Below are positions 1-8,187 of a DNA stretch of 64,000 nucleotides, piece after piece. Position 1 is the stretch's first letter, and every line of letters begins with the position of its first letter. A program made the translations under genes and the position numbers. The notes under the pieces were generated by a model. That model was not told the DNA's origin. It worked only from the letters and a program-made list of their open reading frames with translations, and made no database searches. The DNA comes from HGM04593 sp045654885 (GTDB taxonomy: Bacteria; Bacteroidota; Bacteroidia; Bacteroidales; Bacteroidaceae), in NCBI GenBank assembly GCA_045654885.1, contig JAZOOF010000011.1, positions 15,038 through 79,037 of the forward strand, in the 5' to 3' direction.

Positions 1-72
1 GAGCACCCCCTTCAACCCCGAATAGAGCCCCAAAGCCCCATTCAATCCTGTAAAAATCATTGGTAGGTTCAT
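1..72 (-). CDS. Partial gene of unknown function (N-terminus only)
   Basis: An ATG on the minus strand at 72 opens a frame that runs off the window edge after 24 codons. The start reads MNLPMIFTGLNG and is hydrophobic and glycine-rich. I do not recognise it. It is divergent from the small gene at 215, and the region between them is related to the control region of the phage-like block near 49.4 kb, where a scaffold-like gene takes the equivalent minus-strand position. It may therefore belong to a second phage-like locus outside the window; that is inference. Confidence 0.35.
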   Translation of the reverse strand, partial: MNLPMIFTGLNGALGLYSGLKGVL

Positions 73-114
73 AATTCTTTTTTGGGTGCAAAAGAAATAT
101 CCAAAACAAAGAAC

Positions 115-173
115 AAGGTTGCTGAAATGCCACAATAACAGCAAATTGCAATTATTGGCAAAGCAGCAACCTT
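115..173. repeat. 59-bp near-perfect palindrome between divergent genes
   Basis: The outer arms AAGGTTGCTG (115-124) and CAGCAACCTT (164-173) match at 10 of 10. An inner pair, CAATAA and TTATTG, and a central GCAAATTGC continue the symmetry. It lies between the minus-strand start at 72 and the plus-strand start at 215, so a shared operator is likely. The half-site CAAGGTTGCTG recurs at 49430-49440 and, inverted, at 50071-50081 in the phage-like block. Confidence 0.7.
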
Positions 174-214
174 GAAAGAGGAAACAGATATTATATTTGC
201 TTATAAAAACAGTT

Positions 215-448
215 ATGACAAAGAGAAGCAAAAACGTAAGCCTCGACGACGTACACAGCGAGACACTCTCGCTGTTCCACCGGCTCATAGGCCGGCTGGA
301 GAAGCTCACCGTCAACTGCGAAGACCCGGGCACCATCAACCAAGCCCTGAAGACCACAGCCGATTTCCTTGTAAAGCTGAACAAGGAACGCGAAAGCGGC
401 GACGACGAAATCGGTGCACTCCTGCAGCAGACACTAAGGGGGATTTAA
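215..448 (+). CDS. Small hypothetical protein (77 aa)
   Basis: The frame starts with MTKRSKNVSLDD and encodes a mostly helical, charged protein without a signal peptide or membrane segment. An upstream TTG at 197 could add six residues; the ATG at 215 is preferred. A rho-independent terminator follows within 10 bases, so it is a single-gene unit. The family is not recognised. Its setting, opposite another gene across a palindrome shared with the phage-like block, suggests a phage-type small protein such as a DNA-binding or packaging accessory. That assignment is inference only. Confidence 0.5.
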   Translation: MTKRSKNVSLDDVHSETLSLFHRLIGRLEKLTVNCEDPGTINQALKTTADFLVKLNKERESGDDEIGALLQQTLRGI

Positions 449-453
449 AATCT

Positions 454-493
454 AAACCGCGCGGGTAGCCGTTATTGACTACTTGCGCGGTTT
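454..493 (+). terminator. Rho-independent terminator after the 77-aa gene
   Basis: The arms AAACCGCGCGGGTAG (454-468) and CTACTTGCGCGGTTT (479-493) form a GC-rich stem with two mismatches and a 10-nt loop. A T-rich run follows. It sits 5 bases after the stop codon. Confidence 0.75.
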
Positions 494-564
494 GGTTTTC
501 GAGAATTCAATTAATTGAATGGTAATAATATAGCAGTTGACCCACATTCCGAAAAACTTGAAGA

Positions 565-595
565 TGTCATGTCGACCGTAGCGGAGACATTCCGT
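565..595. repeat. Dispersed intergenic repeat, copy 1
   Basis: The block beginning TGTCATGTCGACCGTAG recurs at 15994-16024 with four substitutions in 31 bases. Both copies lie in non-coding DNA. This looks like a short dispersed intergenic repeat; its function is unknown. Confidence 0.55.
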
Positions 596-701
596 TTGCC
601 GCAGCATAGATTCTTTGACTGCCCCGGACATGCTGTTGAGAGTTTGCTCGACAAACAACATTTCAGGTCAACATCTATATTATTGCTAATAGAATTGACA
701 G

Positions 702-923
702 TTATTGGATTTTGCCGTATTTAAGTTCGCTTTTCAAAATCTCATAGACAAAAGAAGAACTCTCAATGTAGAGACCTGTTTCCTCGTCAGTCAGTTTTGC
801 GAAAGTCTCGGAATTATAAAAAACACCAAGAGCCTCTGCCAACTCATATTCCTCTTCATCCATCAGGAAACAGACAATATCCTTTGTTATGCCCTCTACA
901 AGGTATTGCATTCTCTTGTTCAT
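702..923 (-). CDS. Small third protein of the DUF3990 cassette (73 aa)
   Basis: A short acidic protein carrying the pattern FYNSETFAKLTDEETGLY, which as I recall is typical of small partners encoded beside DUF3990 proteins. Its ATGA start overlaps the stop of the DUF3990 gene by 4 bases, so the two are translationally coupled. It is the last gene of a leftward three-gene operon. By analogy it is an accessory or antitoxin-like component. There is no signal peptide or membrane segment. Function is inferred from context alone. Confidence 0.65.
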   Translation of the reverse strand: MNKRMQYLVEGITKDIVCFLMDEEEYELAEALGVFYNSETFAKLTDEETGLYIESSSFVYEILKSELKYGKIQ

Positions 924-1387
924 AATTTCTTAAGATATTTTATGGCAACAGCCGAGTGAAAGAAATATTGCGACGAAATTTTCTTATAACGCAAACCATT
1001 CACAAGCATAGACAAATCAATGATACCATCATCAAAGTTACGGAATAGAGTTGCAATTGTATCATCGGCGACAGGACCAATCACAATATCAAACGTATGA
1101 GTAGGATGAACATTATTCTTACTGCGATTTGCCATAACAAACAACGCCCATTCCTCTGATGGTTCATCAAAACGTTTGACGTTCAAATTGTCCAATGCCA
1201 ACTCATCAAATTCAAACTCATTGACAACAGGATTACCACCGTAAATCTTTGCTGTGCGCTTGGCCATTTCAAAAGCCTGCTCTTTAATCTCGGTCAAATA
1301 AAAGCCCTGTCCAAAATCCTTGTATGGTTTACATTTTGCAAGGTCAATCTCTTCAATGACCACATTAGAACCATGATAAAGTTTCAT
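920..1387 (-). CDS. DUF3990 protein, ADP-ribosyltransferase-like putative toxin
   Basis: 155 aa. The start, MKLYHGSNVVIEEIDL, followed by DFGQGFYLTE, is the signature of DUF3990, a family I recall as placed with ADP-ribosyltransferase folds (the YHGS and GFYLT elements match the NAD-binding start of that fold). It overlaps the upstream HTH gene and the downstream 73-aa gene by 4 bases each. Together with the HTH protein this resembles a toxin-antitoxin or defence cassette. No target can be read from the sequence. Whether it has ADP-ribosyltransferase activity is untested. Confidence 0.75.
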   Translation of the reverse strand: MKLYHGSNVVIEEIDLAKCKPYKDFGQGFYLTEIKEQAFEMAKRTAKIYGGNPVVNEFEFDELALDNLNVKRFDEPSEEWALFVMANRSKNNVHPTHTFDIVIGPVADDTIATLFRNFDDGIIDLSMLVNGLRYKKISSQYFFHSAVAIKYLKKL

Positions 1388-1812
1388 TGTACACCTCCTC
1401 CATTATTAATGCATACACGAGTCAAATCCTGCACGCTGTCATCCAAAGACAACAGATGTTCAGCCTCATAATGCTCGGCCAAGAAATCAACCCCCTTGTA
1501 ACGCAACAGATAATTACCAGCCTCACGCATAGTCATCCTGTGGGCTGCTGCAAACTCATTTATGGCAGCAACAATATACCCCACCACTCTGCGACCTATC
1601 CTCTGTTCACTTTTAAGGCTCACAGAAGCAGAAAGCCCCAAAGCACCAAGCACCTTTGTTACAGTTTTAATTGTAAGCCCCTTGCCACTCTCAATCTTTG
1701 AGATTTGCGCTTTACCCACGCCAACCAACTCGCCAAGTTCCTCTTGCGTCATACCACGACGCAAGCGCTCATCACGAATCATTGCACCAATATTATCAAT
1801 CCCGGCAGTCAT
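1384..1812 (-). CDS. XRE-family HTH regulator with DUF3791-like C-terminus
   Basis: 142 aa from the ATG at 1812; a longer start at 1833 exists but overlaps the likely -7 box. The N-terminal ~65 residues form an XRE helix-turn-helix (MTQEELGELVGVGKAQISKI). The C-terminal half (YKGVDFLAEHYEAEHLLSLD) resembles DUF3791. It is the first gene of the cassette, and a GTTTCC/GGAAAC palindrome lies upstream, so it probably represses its own operon and acts as the antitoxin-like partner of the DUF3990 protein. The HTH is clear; the pairing is inferred from the overlapping genes. Confidence 0.8.
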   Translation of the reverse strand: MTAGIDNIGAMIRDERLRRGMTQEELGELVGVGKAQISKIESGKGLTIKTVTKVLGALGLSASVSLKSEQRIGRRVVGYIVAAINEFAAAHRMTMREAGNYLLRYKGVDFLAEHYEAEHLLSLDDSVQDLTRVCINNGGGVQ

Positions 1813-1830
1813 ATTAGCAAATCTTTTTTG

Positions 1831-1866
1831 CAAATCTAAAACAAAGTTTCCAATTTAGGAAACAAA
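1831..1866 (-). promoter_or_regulatory. Promoter and operator of the HTH/DUF3990 cassette
   Basis: On the minus strand a TAGATTTG box (1831-1838) fits the Bacteroidetes -7 consensus TAnnTTTG. Immediately upstream is the palindrome GTTTCC-n6-GGAAAC (1846-1863), placed to block transcription when bound by the HTH protein. This arrangement favours the start codon at 1812. Confidence 0.5.
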
Positions 1867-2717
1867 TGAAAGAATATTTTGTTTGGATAAAGTCCTTTCG
1901 CATCTTTGCATTTGAAAAATTATCAAAATTTCAAAGGTGGTACTCGGCCTTTTGCATGTAAAAACAGGACTGTAAAACAAAAAAAAATTACAGAGTTCGT
2001 ATTGTAAACCCTGTAATCTCTATTTACACAAAAATATGGTTAGTGCTATTATGTAAAAACCAAATCACCGAACAAATCCGCGCCAAATTACCGAATTTTA
2101 AGAAATAAGCATATTCAACTTCATTACTTATCGATTAAACACCCCGACTTCGTATTAGAAACCAGAGAATTGTAAAGGGAATAAGTTGTAATATACTATT
2201 GGAAAATCCGCAAAGCACTGAAAAAGATGATAAAAGGGTGTGGAATCTCAAAGGATATTTCATTCCATTGTTCGAGACATAGCATGTCTTCTTTCTCGCT
2301 GAAAACAAACGATTTACAGAATTTTAATTTACGACAGGTAACGATTTAGAAACGAGCAAAGTTCCCTTATATGTCTTATTCTGCATTATTGAAAAGAACG
2401 CTTTATCTTGATGCAAAGGTAATAAATTATACGCAATTATATACTATTTACACCAAATATAGAATTTTGATTTGAATATTCCGATTACGTAAACAAAGAG
2501 TAGAAAAGATTGTAGTTGGCACTCATTTTATCACTGATTTATGTATAAAGTCACAAAATAGGCAACATATCCAAATCCTTAACTTCCAATACTTTAGATT
2601 GCTTTTATTTAGAGAACGGAGAAATAAGGACTAATCAAGACGGTATGAAGGTCTTTTGATTTCAGAAAATAGCCGTTATAGTGTAGGAACTTCCACCAAA
2701 AGACTGATACCGACTTG
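1867..2717. other. AT-rich stretch without a recognisable gene
   Basis: About 850 bases with frequent stops in all frames and no ORF I would defend. No hairpin, tRNA or repeat stands out. It may be decayed DNA between the toxin-like cassette and the defence island. Confidence 0.5.
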
Positions 2718-2987
2718 TTATACGTTTTCTTTCATCCAGTCAAGCACATCTTCATTTATACGGTAAGTAGCCCATGCAGAGTCTGTAATATTGATAACTA
2801 CTATTTGCCCTTTGCTATCAATAGCCTCAATTAGTTCATCCCTCACTCGTTTCGACGACTTTGTTGTTTTGATAATCCATGCACGAGCAAATAATTTAGC
2901 CCAGTCTGGATAACGTTTTAGTCGCCTACTAAGGACTGTGTAGCTTGATTGGTCATCCAATGTGTATGTAATAAAATATGTATTCAT
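2718..2987 (-). CDS. Cas2-like small protein (SinR-family annotation type)
   Basis: 89 aa starting MNTYFITYTLDD, with a beta-strand-rich start, a central helix (YPDWAKLFARAWII) and a late strand (GQIVVINIT). The pattern resembles small ferredoxin-like Cas2/VapD-type proteins that databases often label SinR family. No CRISPR array or Cas1 is in the window, so a CRISPR role is unlikely. Its ATG overlaps the stop of the upstream membrane gene by 4 bases, so the two are made together. Its role may be nuclease-like or as a toxin/defence component; uncertain. Confidence 0.55.
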   Translation of the reverse strand: MNTYFITYTLDDQSSYTVLSRRLKRYPDWAKLFARAWIIKTTKSSKRVRDELIEAIDSKGQIVVINITDSAWATYRINEDVLDWMKENV

Positions 2988-3235
2988 TCTTTTGATGCCT
3001 TAAAATAGTAACCAACAATAAAACCAAGAGGTCCAGATAATACACCCGAAACTGTTACGAGCATATCCTTAAACTCATCCACCTTAAAGCATTTATAAAA
3101 TCCCACCCAGAAAACGATTATGATAACACCAAAAAATGCACAGACGTATATCATTGCAATTATGCTACGTGTGTTCTCTTTGGGATCAGAGTTTCCTTTG
3201 GGATTTATTTCTGATTTTTCTGTTTCAGTTGCCAT
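2984..3235 (-). CDS. Small two-helix membrane protein
   Basis: 83 aa: a polar, lysine- and glutamate-rich N-terminal ~24 residues, then two membrane segments (about 25-47 and 58-78) ending GFIVGYYFKASKE. No signal peptidase motif is seen. It is the first gene of a two-gene operon with the Cas2-like protein and is divergent from the defence-island methyltransferase. The mix of a short cytosolic tail and a hairpin of two helices recalls small membrane effectors of abortive-infection systems, but the family is not recognised. Confidence 0.6.
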   Translation of the reverse strand: MATETEKSEINPKGNSDPKENTRSIIAMIYVCAFFGVIIIVFWVGFYKCFKVDEFKDMLVTVSGVLSGPLGFIVGYYFKASKE

Positions 3236-3254
3236 ATACCTAATATATTTCAGT

Positions 3255-3262
3255 GCAAATAT
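3255..3262 (-). promoter_or_regulatory. -7 box for the membrane/Cas2-like pair
   Basis: TATATTTG on the minus strand matches TAnnTTTG and lies about 20 bases upstream of the ATG at 3235. A -33 element was not evident. Confidence 0.45.
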
Positions 3263-3423
3263 ACGAAGAATTTCTGAATCATCGTTTCCTTTATATAAAT
3301 AACTACTTGTTCCTATATTTGCTTAGGTAGAGATTGTATATAATTTACCTAAATCATACATGTTTTTTTGTAGTAAGCCTTTATTTTTCTATTATCACAT
3401 AATCCAAATTGAGAAAATATGAT

Positions 3424-3431
3424 TAACTTTG
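3424..3431 (+). promoter_or_regulatory. -7 box for the methyltransferase/GHKL/receiver operon
   Basis: TAACTTTG matches the Bacteroidetes -7 consensus and lies 18 bases before the ATG at 3450. A ribosome-binding-like TTAGGAG directly precedes that ATG and supports it over the in-frame TTG at 3429. Confidence 0.55.
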
Positions 3432-3449
3432 TACATTAAATTAGGAGTA

Positions 3450-4700
3450 ATGGGCAAGAAGGCGAAATATACATACATTGATTTATTCGCAGGAACCTCT
3501 GCATTATCAGAAGGATTCTTGCGATGCAGTTTTGTGCCAGTAGCTCACGTAGAAATGAATCCAGATGCTTGCTATACTATTAAAACACGGTTGGCATATC
3601 ATTATCTTAAAGCAAATGATAACTATTACAACTATATAAAGTATCTCAAGCAAGAAATAACTAGAGATGAACTTTATAAATTAATCCCCAAAGATTTGAT
3701 TTCATCAGTAATTAATAAAGAAATTTCTGATGAAACTATAGAATCAATCTTTGCTTCTATAGACTCTATCTTAAAACGACAACGTAGAAAAAGAGTTGAC
3801 TTTATTGTTGGAGGTCCTCCGTGTCAAGCATTCTCTATGCTAAATCGTCATAATGTAGGTATTGCAGATGATAAACGTTGTTTACTATATTTACAATATG
3901 GCAAGTTCCTAGCTAAATACAAACCGATGGGATTTGTATTTGAGAATGTATTAGGACTTTTAAGCTCAAAGAAAAATCATTTTGAGAATATAAAAAATCA
4001 TTTCAAAAAACTTGGATATAAAGTTCATTTAGCAATTCTAAACGCATCGGATTATGGCGTTATGCAGAATCGCCAAAGGGTAATTATATTTGGTTGGAGA
4101 AAATCATCAGACCGAGGCTGTCCAATGATTCAAAAGGTTCAAAACAATTGGACTTGTAAAGACATATTTTCAGACCTTCCTTCAATCTGTGCTGGAGAAA
4201 GTTCGTCTGAATATAACTCTGCACCATCTGATTATCTTCGTAGGTTTAATCTTCGTAATGATTCAGATGTCCTAACGCTCCATATAGCACGACCTATTAA
4301 CCATCTTGATGCAGAAAAATACCGCATGGCTGTGAAGATGTGGTTAAACGATGGAACTAGAATTAAAAATTCAGACTTTCCAGAAGACATTAGGACTATA
4401 AATAACACAACATCTTTTTTGGATAGATTCAAAGTAGTAGATTTGAATGGAAAATGTCATACAGTGATTGCACATATTTCCAAAGATGGTCATTATTATA
4501 TTTATCCTTCTACAAATACTATTAGATCAATTTCTATACGTGAGGCTGCAAGAATACAATCATTCCCTGATGATTTCTTCTTTGAGGGTTCACGTTCAGC
4601 CATATTTAAACAAATTGGTAATGCAGTGCCTCCATTGCTGGCTCATGCTATTGCCCAAGCAATATTAAAAATGTTATGTCCAAAGAACGATATCCAATAA
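3450..4700 (+). CDS. DNA (cytosine-5) methyltransferase of the GHKL/receiver module
   Basis: 416 aa. It carries the C5-MTase motifs: motif I DLFAGTSALSEGF, motif IV with the catalytic cysteine (GGPPCQAFSM), motif VI FENV, motif VIII QNRQRVIIFG, motif IX SIREAARIQSFPDDF and motif X GNAVPPLLA. Motif I is unusual, with TSA where GxGG is the norm, so SAM binding may differ from the standard enzyme. A basic helical insert of about 80 residues lies between motifs I and IV. The gene overlaps the next gene by 25 bases. It likely provides self-methylation for the defence module; the target sequence is unknown. Confidence 0.92.
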   Translation: MGKKAKYTYIDLFAGTSALSEGFLRCSFVPVAHVEMNPDACYTIKTRLAYHYLKANDNYYNYIKYLKQEITRDELYKLIPKDLISSVINKEISDETIESIFASIDSILKRQRRKRVDFIVGGPPCQAFSMLNRHNVGIADDKRCLLYLQYGKFLAKYKPMGFVFENVLGLLSSKKNHFENIKNHFKKLGYKVHLAILNASDYGVMQNRQRVIIFGWRKSSDRGCPMIQKVQNNWTCKDIFSDLPSICAGESSSEYNSAPSDYLRRFNLRNDSDVLTLHIARPINHLDAEKYRMAVKMWLNDGTRIKNSDFPEDIRTINNTTSFLDRFKVVDLNGKCHTVIAHISKDGHYYIYPSTNTIRSISIREAARIQSFPDDFFFEGSRSAIFKQIGNAVPPLLAHAIAQAILKMLCPKNDIQ

Positions 4701-6844
4701 AGGCAACAAGCCATATTATTAATCTATTAGGAGACGAACTTATAGGCAGTGATAGTCTTGCCATTTTTGAGTTGGTTAAAAATGCATATGATGCTGATGC
4801 AACAAAAGTAACTATCACATTTAATGATTTAGACTCTCCCAATAGAAATATTGTTATAGAGGATAATGGGTGTGGTATGTCTTCATCAATTATTCAAAAT
4901 GTATGGTTGACAATTGGTACAGATTATAAGAAGAAACAAGCGAAGGTAAGCAAAAAATATCACCGAACATCTCTTGGCAACAAAGGCGTAGGTAGGCTTG
5001 CAGTTCATAGATTAGCAGATGAGATTCTGCTGGAGTCTCAAGCTGAAGGTGATTTGTTTGGTTCTAGTTTATCTATTAACTGGAAAAGTCTTATACAATC
5101 AGAGGAATTTATTGAAGACTTATATGTAGAAGTTAACGAGGGTGTATTAAACACATTTATAGAAGGACATGGTACGCGAATCACTTTGACAGGGCTTAAA
5201 ACCAAAAAGTGGACAAAAGCTATTTTAAAAGAGTTAGCTCAAAAAATTCAAAATATAAAGAATCCATTTTGTGAAATGGACTCTTTTGAAATAGTAATGC
5301 TTTCTAATGAAGTTGAAAAACAACGTTGGCTAGATGAGACTAAAAATCCAATTTGGATATTAAATAACAGTTTGTATAGTTTTAAATTTTGGATTAGCCC
5401 ATCACAGGATGAACGGGCACTATTTTCTTGGGAGTATAAATTTAATCCTATAAATTTCCCTTCATCAAGTGGATTGACTATCAAGCAGAAAAATTCCACA
5501 ATAGATAATCATATGCTATTGAGACCAGAAGTTTTTGGGAACGTTGAAGAACGATCAAATGAGCAACATATATTGTTAAATAGCGATTTGAATTTATTAG
5601 GTCCAATTTCTGGCATTTTCCATGTATTTAATCAAAATGGTAAAATCTTAGATTTATCTTTTGGAGCAGGTAAGAGAGGTGCTATCAAAGATTATATTAA
5701 AGATAATTGTGGAGTAAAAATTTTCAGAGATAATATACGTGTTTATAATTATGGAGAGCCTTCTGATGATTGGCTAGATTTAGAATTAGCCAAAGTACAA
5801 CGCGCAGGAGATCATTTTAGTAAAAAAGTAACCATTGGAGCTGTTTTCTTGGAATTAGAAAAAAGTGCTAATGGACTAAAGGAAAAAACTAATAGAGAAG
5901 GATTTACAGATAATGAGTCATACAGATTGTTGAAATCTATTGTTCAAGAAGTCTTTAATGTTTTCGAGAGAGAAGCAATTTCTGATAGAGATGAAATAGA
6001 AGCTTTTACCAAGGATACATCTGTGGTAAAGAAAATTGGGTTGTCTGAAACAATAAAAGAATTGGATTCTCAACTTGCACAAAGGGGATTACAGCAAGAA
6101 TTCTCTCCACTTCTAAAAAAGGTAGAGAATGATTATAATGATATGAGAGATGTAATGCTAAACTCTGGAATGAGCGGATTAAATTTAAGCCTTGTATTCC
6201 ATGAGGTAGAACGAGAAGTTCGTTATCTAAATCAGAGTTTGAACAATGGAGATATTAATGTTTCAAGCATTAAAGATCGTGTTAAATCCCTAATTTTGCT
6301 TATGGAGAATTTTGCACCCATTGTAAAGCAAAACAAAAAACTAAAAATTACAGCATCACAGTTGATTGAACGTGTTCGACAGATACATGATACTCGATTC
6401 AAGTATCATAATATTATCTTTTCATCGCCTGTACTAACTAAAGAAAATGCAGATTTTAAGATAGAAGGACCGGGGAACTTGCTTTTAAGCTCACTTTCTA
6501 ATATTATAGACAATGCAATATATTGGGTAAAAGTTCAGTCTGAATTAACAAGTGATGAGACATATCGTAAAGCTATATATGTAGGTTCCGACATTGATTC
6601 TTTTGAAGGACCTGCTATTATAATTGCAGATACGGGTACAGGTTTCAATATGGAACCTGATGATATGATTCAACCATTTAGAACAATGAGACCAGAAGGA
6701 ATGGGATTAGGTTTATATTATGTCAATCTTGTAATGGAAACCATAGGTGGTAAATTACTATTCCCTGATAGAGATAAATATAATGTTCCAGAAGTTTATA
6801 ATGGAGCTTTTGTCGTTTTAGTATTCCCAAAAACTAACATATGA
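4676..6844 (+). CDS. Dual GHKL ATPase: MORC/Hsp90-like N-domain plus histidine-kinase-like C-domain
   Basis: 722 aa with two ATP-binding units of the GHKL superfamily. The N-terminal one resembles Hsp90/MutL/MORC: N-box ELVKNAYDAD (32-41), DNGCGM (63-68) and GNKGVGRLA (101-109). The C-terminal one resembles a histidine kinase: a helix with FHEVERE (His near 508), N-box IIDNAIYW (near 605), ADTGTGF (near 650) and GMGLGLYY (near 675). It overlaps the methyltransferase gene by 25 bases and the receiver gene by 4. MORC-like ATPases are known beside C5 methyltransferases in restriction systems; here a kinase-like half is fused on. Cytosolic, without membrane segments. A sensing or DNA-clamping role is inferred. 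Confidence 0.85.
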   Translation: MSKERYPIKATSHIINLLGDELIGSDSLAIFELVKNAYDADATKVTITFNDLDSPNRNIVIEDNGCGMSSSIIQNVWLTIGTDYKKKQAKVSKKYHRTSLGNKGVGRLAVHRLADEILLESQAEGDLFGSSLSINWKSLIQSEEFIEDLYVEVNEGVLNTFIEGHGTRITLTGLKTKKWTKAILKELAQKIQNIKNPFCEMDSFEIVMLSNEVEKQRWLDETKNPIWILNNSLYSFKFWISPSQDERALFSWEYKFNPINFPSSSGLTIKQKNSTIDNHMLLRPEVFGNVEERSNEQHILLNSDLNLLGPISGIFHVFNQNGKILDLSFGAGKRGAIKDYIKDNCGVKIFRDNIRVYNYGEPSDDWLDLELAKVQRAGDHFSKKVTIGAVFLELEKSANGLKEKTNREGFTDNESYRLLKSIVQEVFNVFEREAISDRDEIEAFTKDTSVVKKIGLSETIKELDSQLAQRGLQQEFSPLLKKVENDYNDMRDVMLNSGMSGLNLSLVFHEVEREVRYLNQSLNNGDINVSSIKDRVKSLILLMENFAPIVKQNKKLKITASQLIERVRQIHDTRFKYHNIIFSSPVLTKENADFKIEGPGNLLLSSLSNIIDNAIYWVKVQSELTSDETYRKAIYVGSDIDSFEGPAIIIADTGTGFNMEPDDMIQPFRTMRPEGMGLGLYYVNLVMETIGGKLLFPDRDKYNVPEVYNGAFVVLVFPKTNI

Positions 6845-8142
6845 TAGAGAATAATAGAATAATAATAGTAGACGATGATGAAGCCGATTTGCAAAAATTA
6901 AGTTCTGTATTCCATACTCATGGAGTCGGGTGCAAAAGTTTTCATTATGATGGTTTTAATTTCCCTGCAGAACCATTAATTGGAGTTAGATTTGCATTTT
7001 TCGACATTAATCTTATCCAAGCGAATCAAGATGCAGACATTAATGCTTCGTTAAAAGATGCTATATCACAATTTATATCTATTGAAAATGGACCTTTTAT
7101 TCTAATTTTCTGGTCCAAAAACACTGATAAAATCACACAATTTCGTGACTTTATTAATAGGAGTGATGATGATTTTAAGAAGAAATTAAAACCAATTTTA
7201 TTAGAAACAATTGATAAAAGTGAGTTTATTGAGAAGGGGGATAGTCTTAAAGAAAAATTAGATTCAATATTATCAAAAGATTTTGCAAAATGTTTGGTAG
7301 GATTTGAGGAAGAAGTGTTGACTGCTGCAAATCAGACATTAGATATACTTCTATCAACAATTCCATATGGTAATAATTGGGGCGAAACTACTGATTTTGA
7401 TAAGAATTGTCAAGATGTGTTTTCTAAAATAGCAGTAGCTTCATTTGGATTTAATCGTGCAAAGTCAGATCCAGATGCTGCTATTAAAGAAAGTATTACA
7501 CCCATTTTTGAAAGTCTTCTATTGCAAAAAAGTACTACTTATTGGAAAGACTACTTACAGCCACTTAAAAATGCAAAAAGACATTCTGAGATATCATTCC
7601 CTCCAATGTTCTCCCCTGCTAAGTTAAATACAATATTCCATATAGATACATATAAGATTGAAGAAAGACTAAAAACAGAAAGAGGTGCTGTATGTGGGAT
7701 TCCTGAAGAACAATTAGATAATGTTTTTAATAATGTATTTAAGATTTCTCACTCCGATTGGTTTGCGAGAACATTCCCCGGATTAAAAAAGAATGACAGA
7801 ACATCATCTATTATTATTGCATTAGAAATTAGTGCAGCGTGTGACTTTTCTCAGGATAAAAAGAGAACTAACAAATTTATGCTAGGTGCTTTGATTGAAG
7901 AAGACTCTCTTGAGAATTTAGATAGAACTACTGTTGGAGATTTTCTATTAATCCCTTCTTTTTCATTCAATATTGAAGACAAGCATTATATTATTGGTTT
8001 AAATCTTAATTATACTTTTATAGAACAAGAGAACTCATTATTCTTAAGCAACCCTAAATTTATATTACGTAAAGAGATTATGGATATGATTGGTAATCGA
8101 TATGCGAATCACGTATCTAGAATTGGAATTACCTGTTTTTAA
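6841..8142 (+). CDS. Receiver-domain protein with novel C-terminal region
   Basis: 433 aa. The first ~120 residues resemble a CheY-type receiver: acidic pair in RIIIVDDDEAD (11-12) and a candidate phospho-acceptor aspartate in FAFFDINL (55). The remaining ~300 residues are acidic, helical and unrecognised; no DNA-binding HTH or nuclease motif was seen. Its ATGA start overlaps the GHKL gene, whose C-terminal half is kinase-like, so the pair could form a cytosolic phosphorelay or a non-phosphorylating partner complex. It is probably the effector or signalling output of the module. A terminator follows directly. Confidence 0.75.
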   Translation: MIENNRIIIVDDDEADLQKLSSVFHTHGVGCKSFHYDGFNFPAEPLIGVRFAFFDINLIQANQDADINASLKDAISQFISIENGPFILIFWSKNTDKITQFRDFINRSDDDFKKKLKPILLETIDKSEFIEKGDSLKEKLDSILSKDFAKCLVGFEEEVLTAANQTLDILLSTIPYGNNWGETTDFDKNCQDVFSKIAVASFGFNRAKSDPDAAIKESITPIFESLLLQKSTTYWKDYLQPLKNAKRHSEISFPPMFSPAKLNTIFHIDTYKIEERLKTERGAVCGIPEEQLDNVFNNVFKISHSDWFARTFPGLKKNDRTSSIIIALEISAACDFSQDKKRTNKFMLGALIEEDSLENLDRTTVGDFLLIPSFSFNIEDKHYIIGLNLNYTFIEQENSLFLSNPKFILRKEIMDMIGNRYANHVSRIGITCF

Positions 8143-8149
8143 TACTTCT

Positions 8150-8187
8150 ACATTTAATCAAGTCTATTGACAGACTTGATTAAATGT
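8150..8187. terminator. Bidirectional terminator between the two defence operons
   Basis: Perfect 16-bp arms ACATTTAATCAAGTCT (8150-8165) and AGACTTGATTAAATGT (8172-8187) with a 6-nt loop. It lies just after the receiver gene and contains the last codons and stop of the convergent helicase gene, so it serves both transcripts. Confidence 0.8.

Noticed and set aside
172..468. A 98-codon frame overlapping the 77-aa gene in another frame
   Set aside because: Extreme Arg/Pro content and overlap with the terminator stem indicate a shadow frame.
2718..2987. Possible CRISPR locus because of the Cas2-like protein
   Set aside because: No repeat-spacer array and no Cas1 or other cas gene occur in the window.
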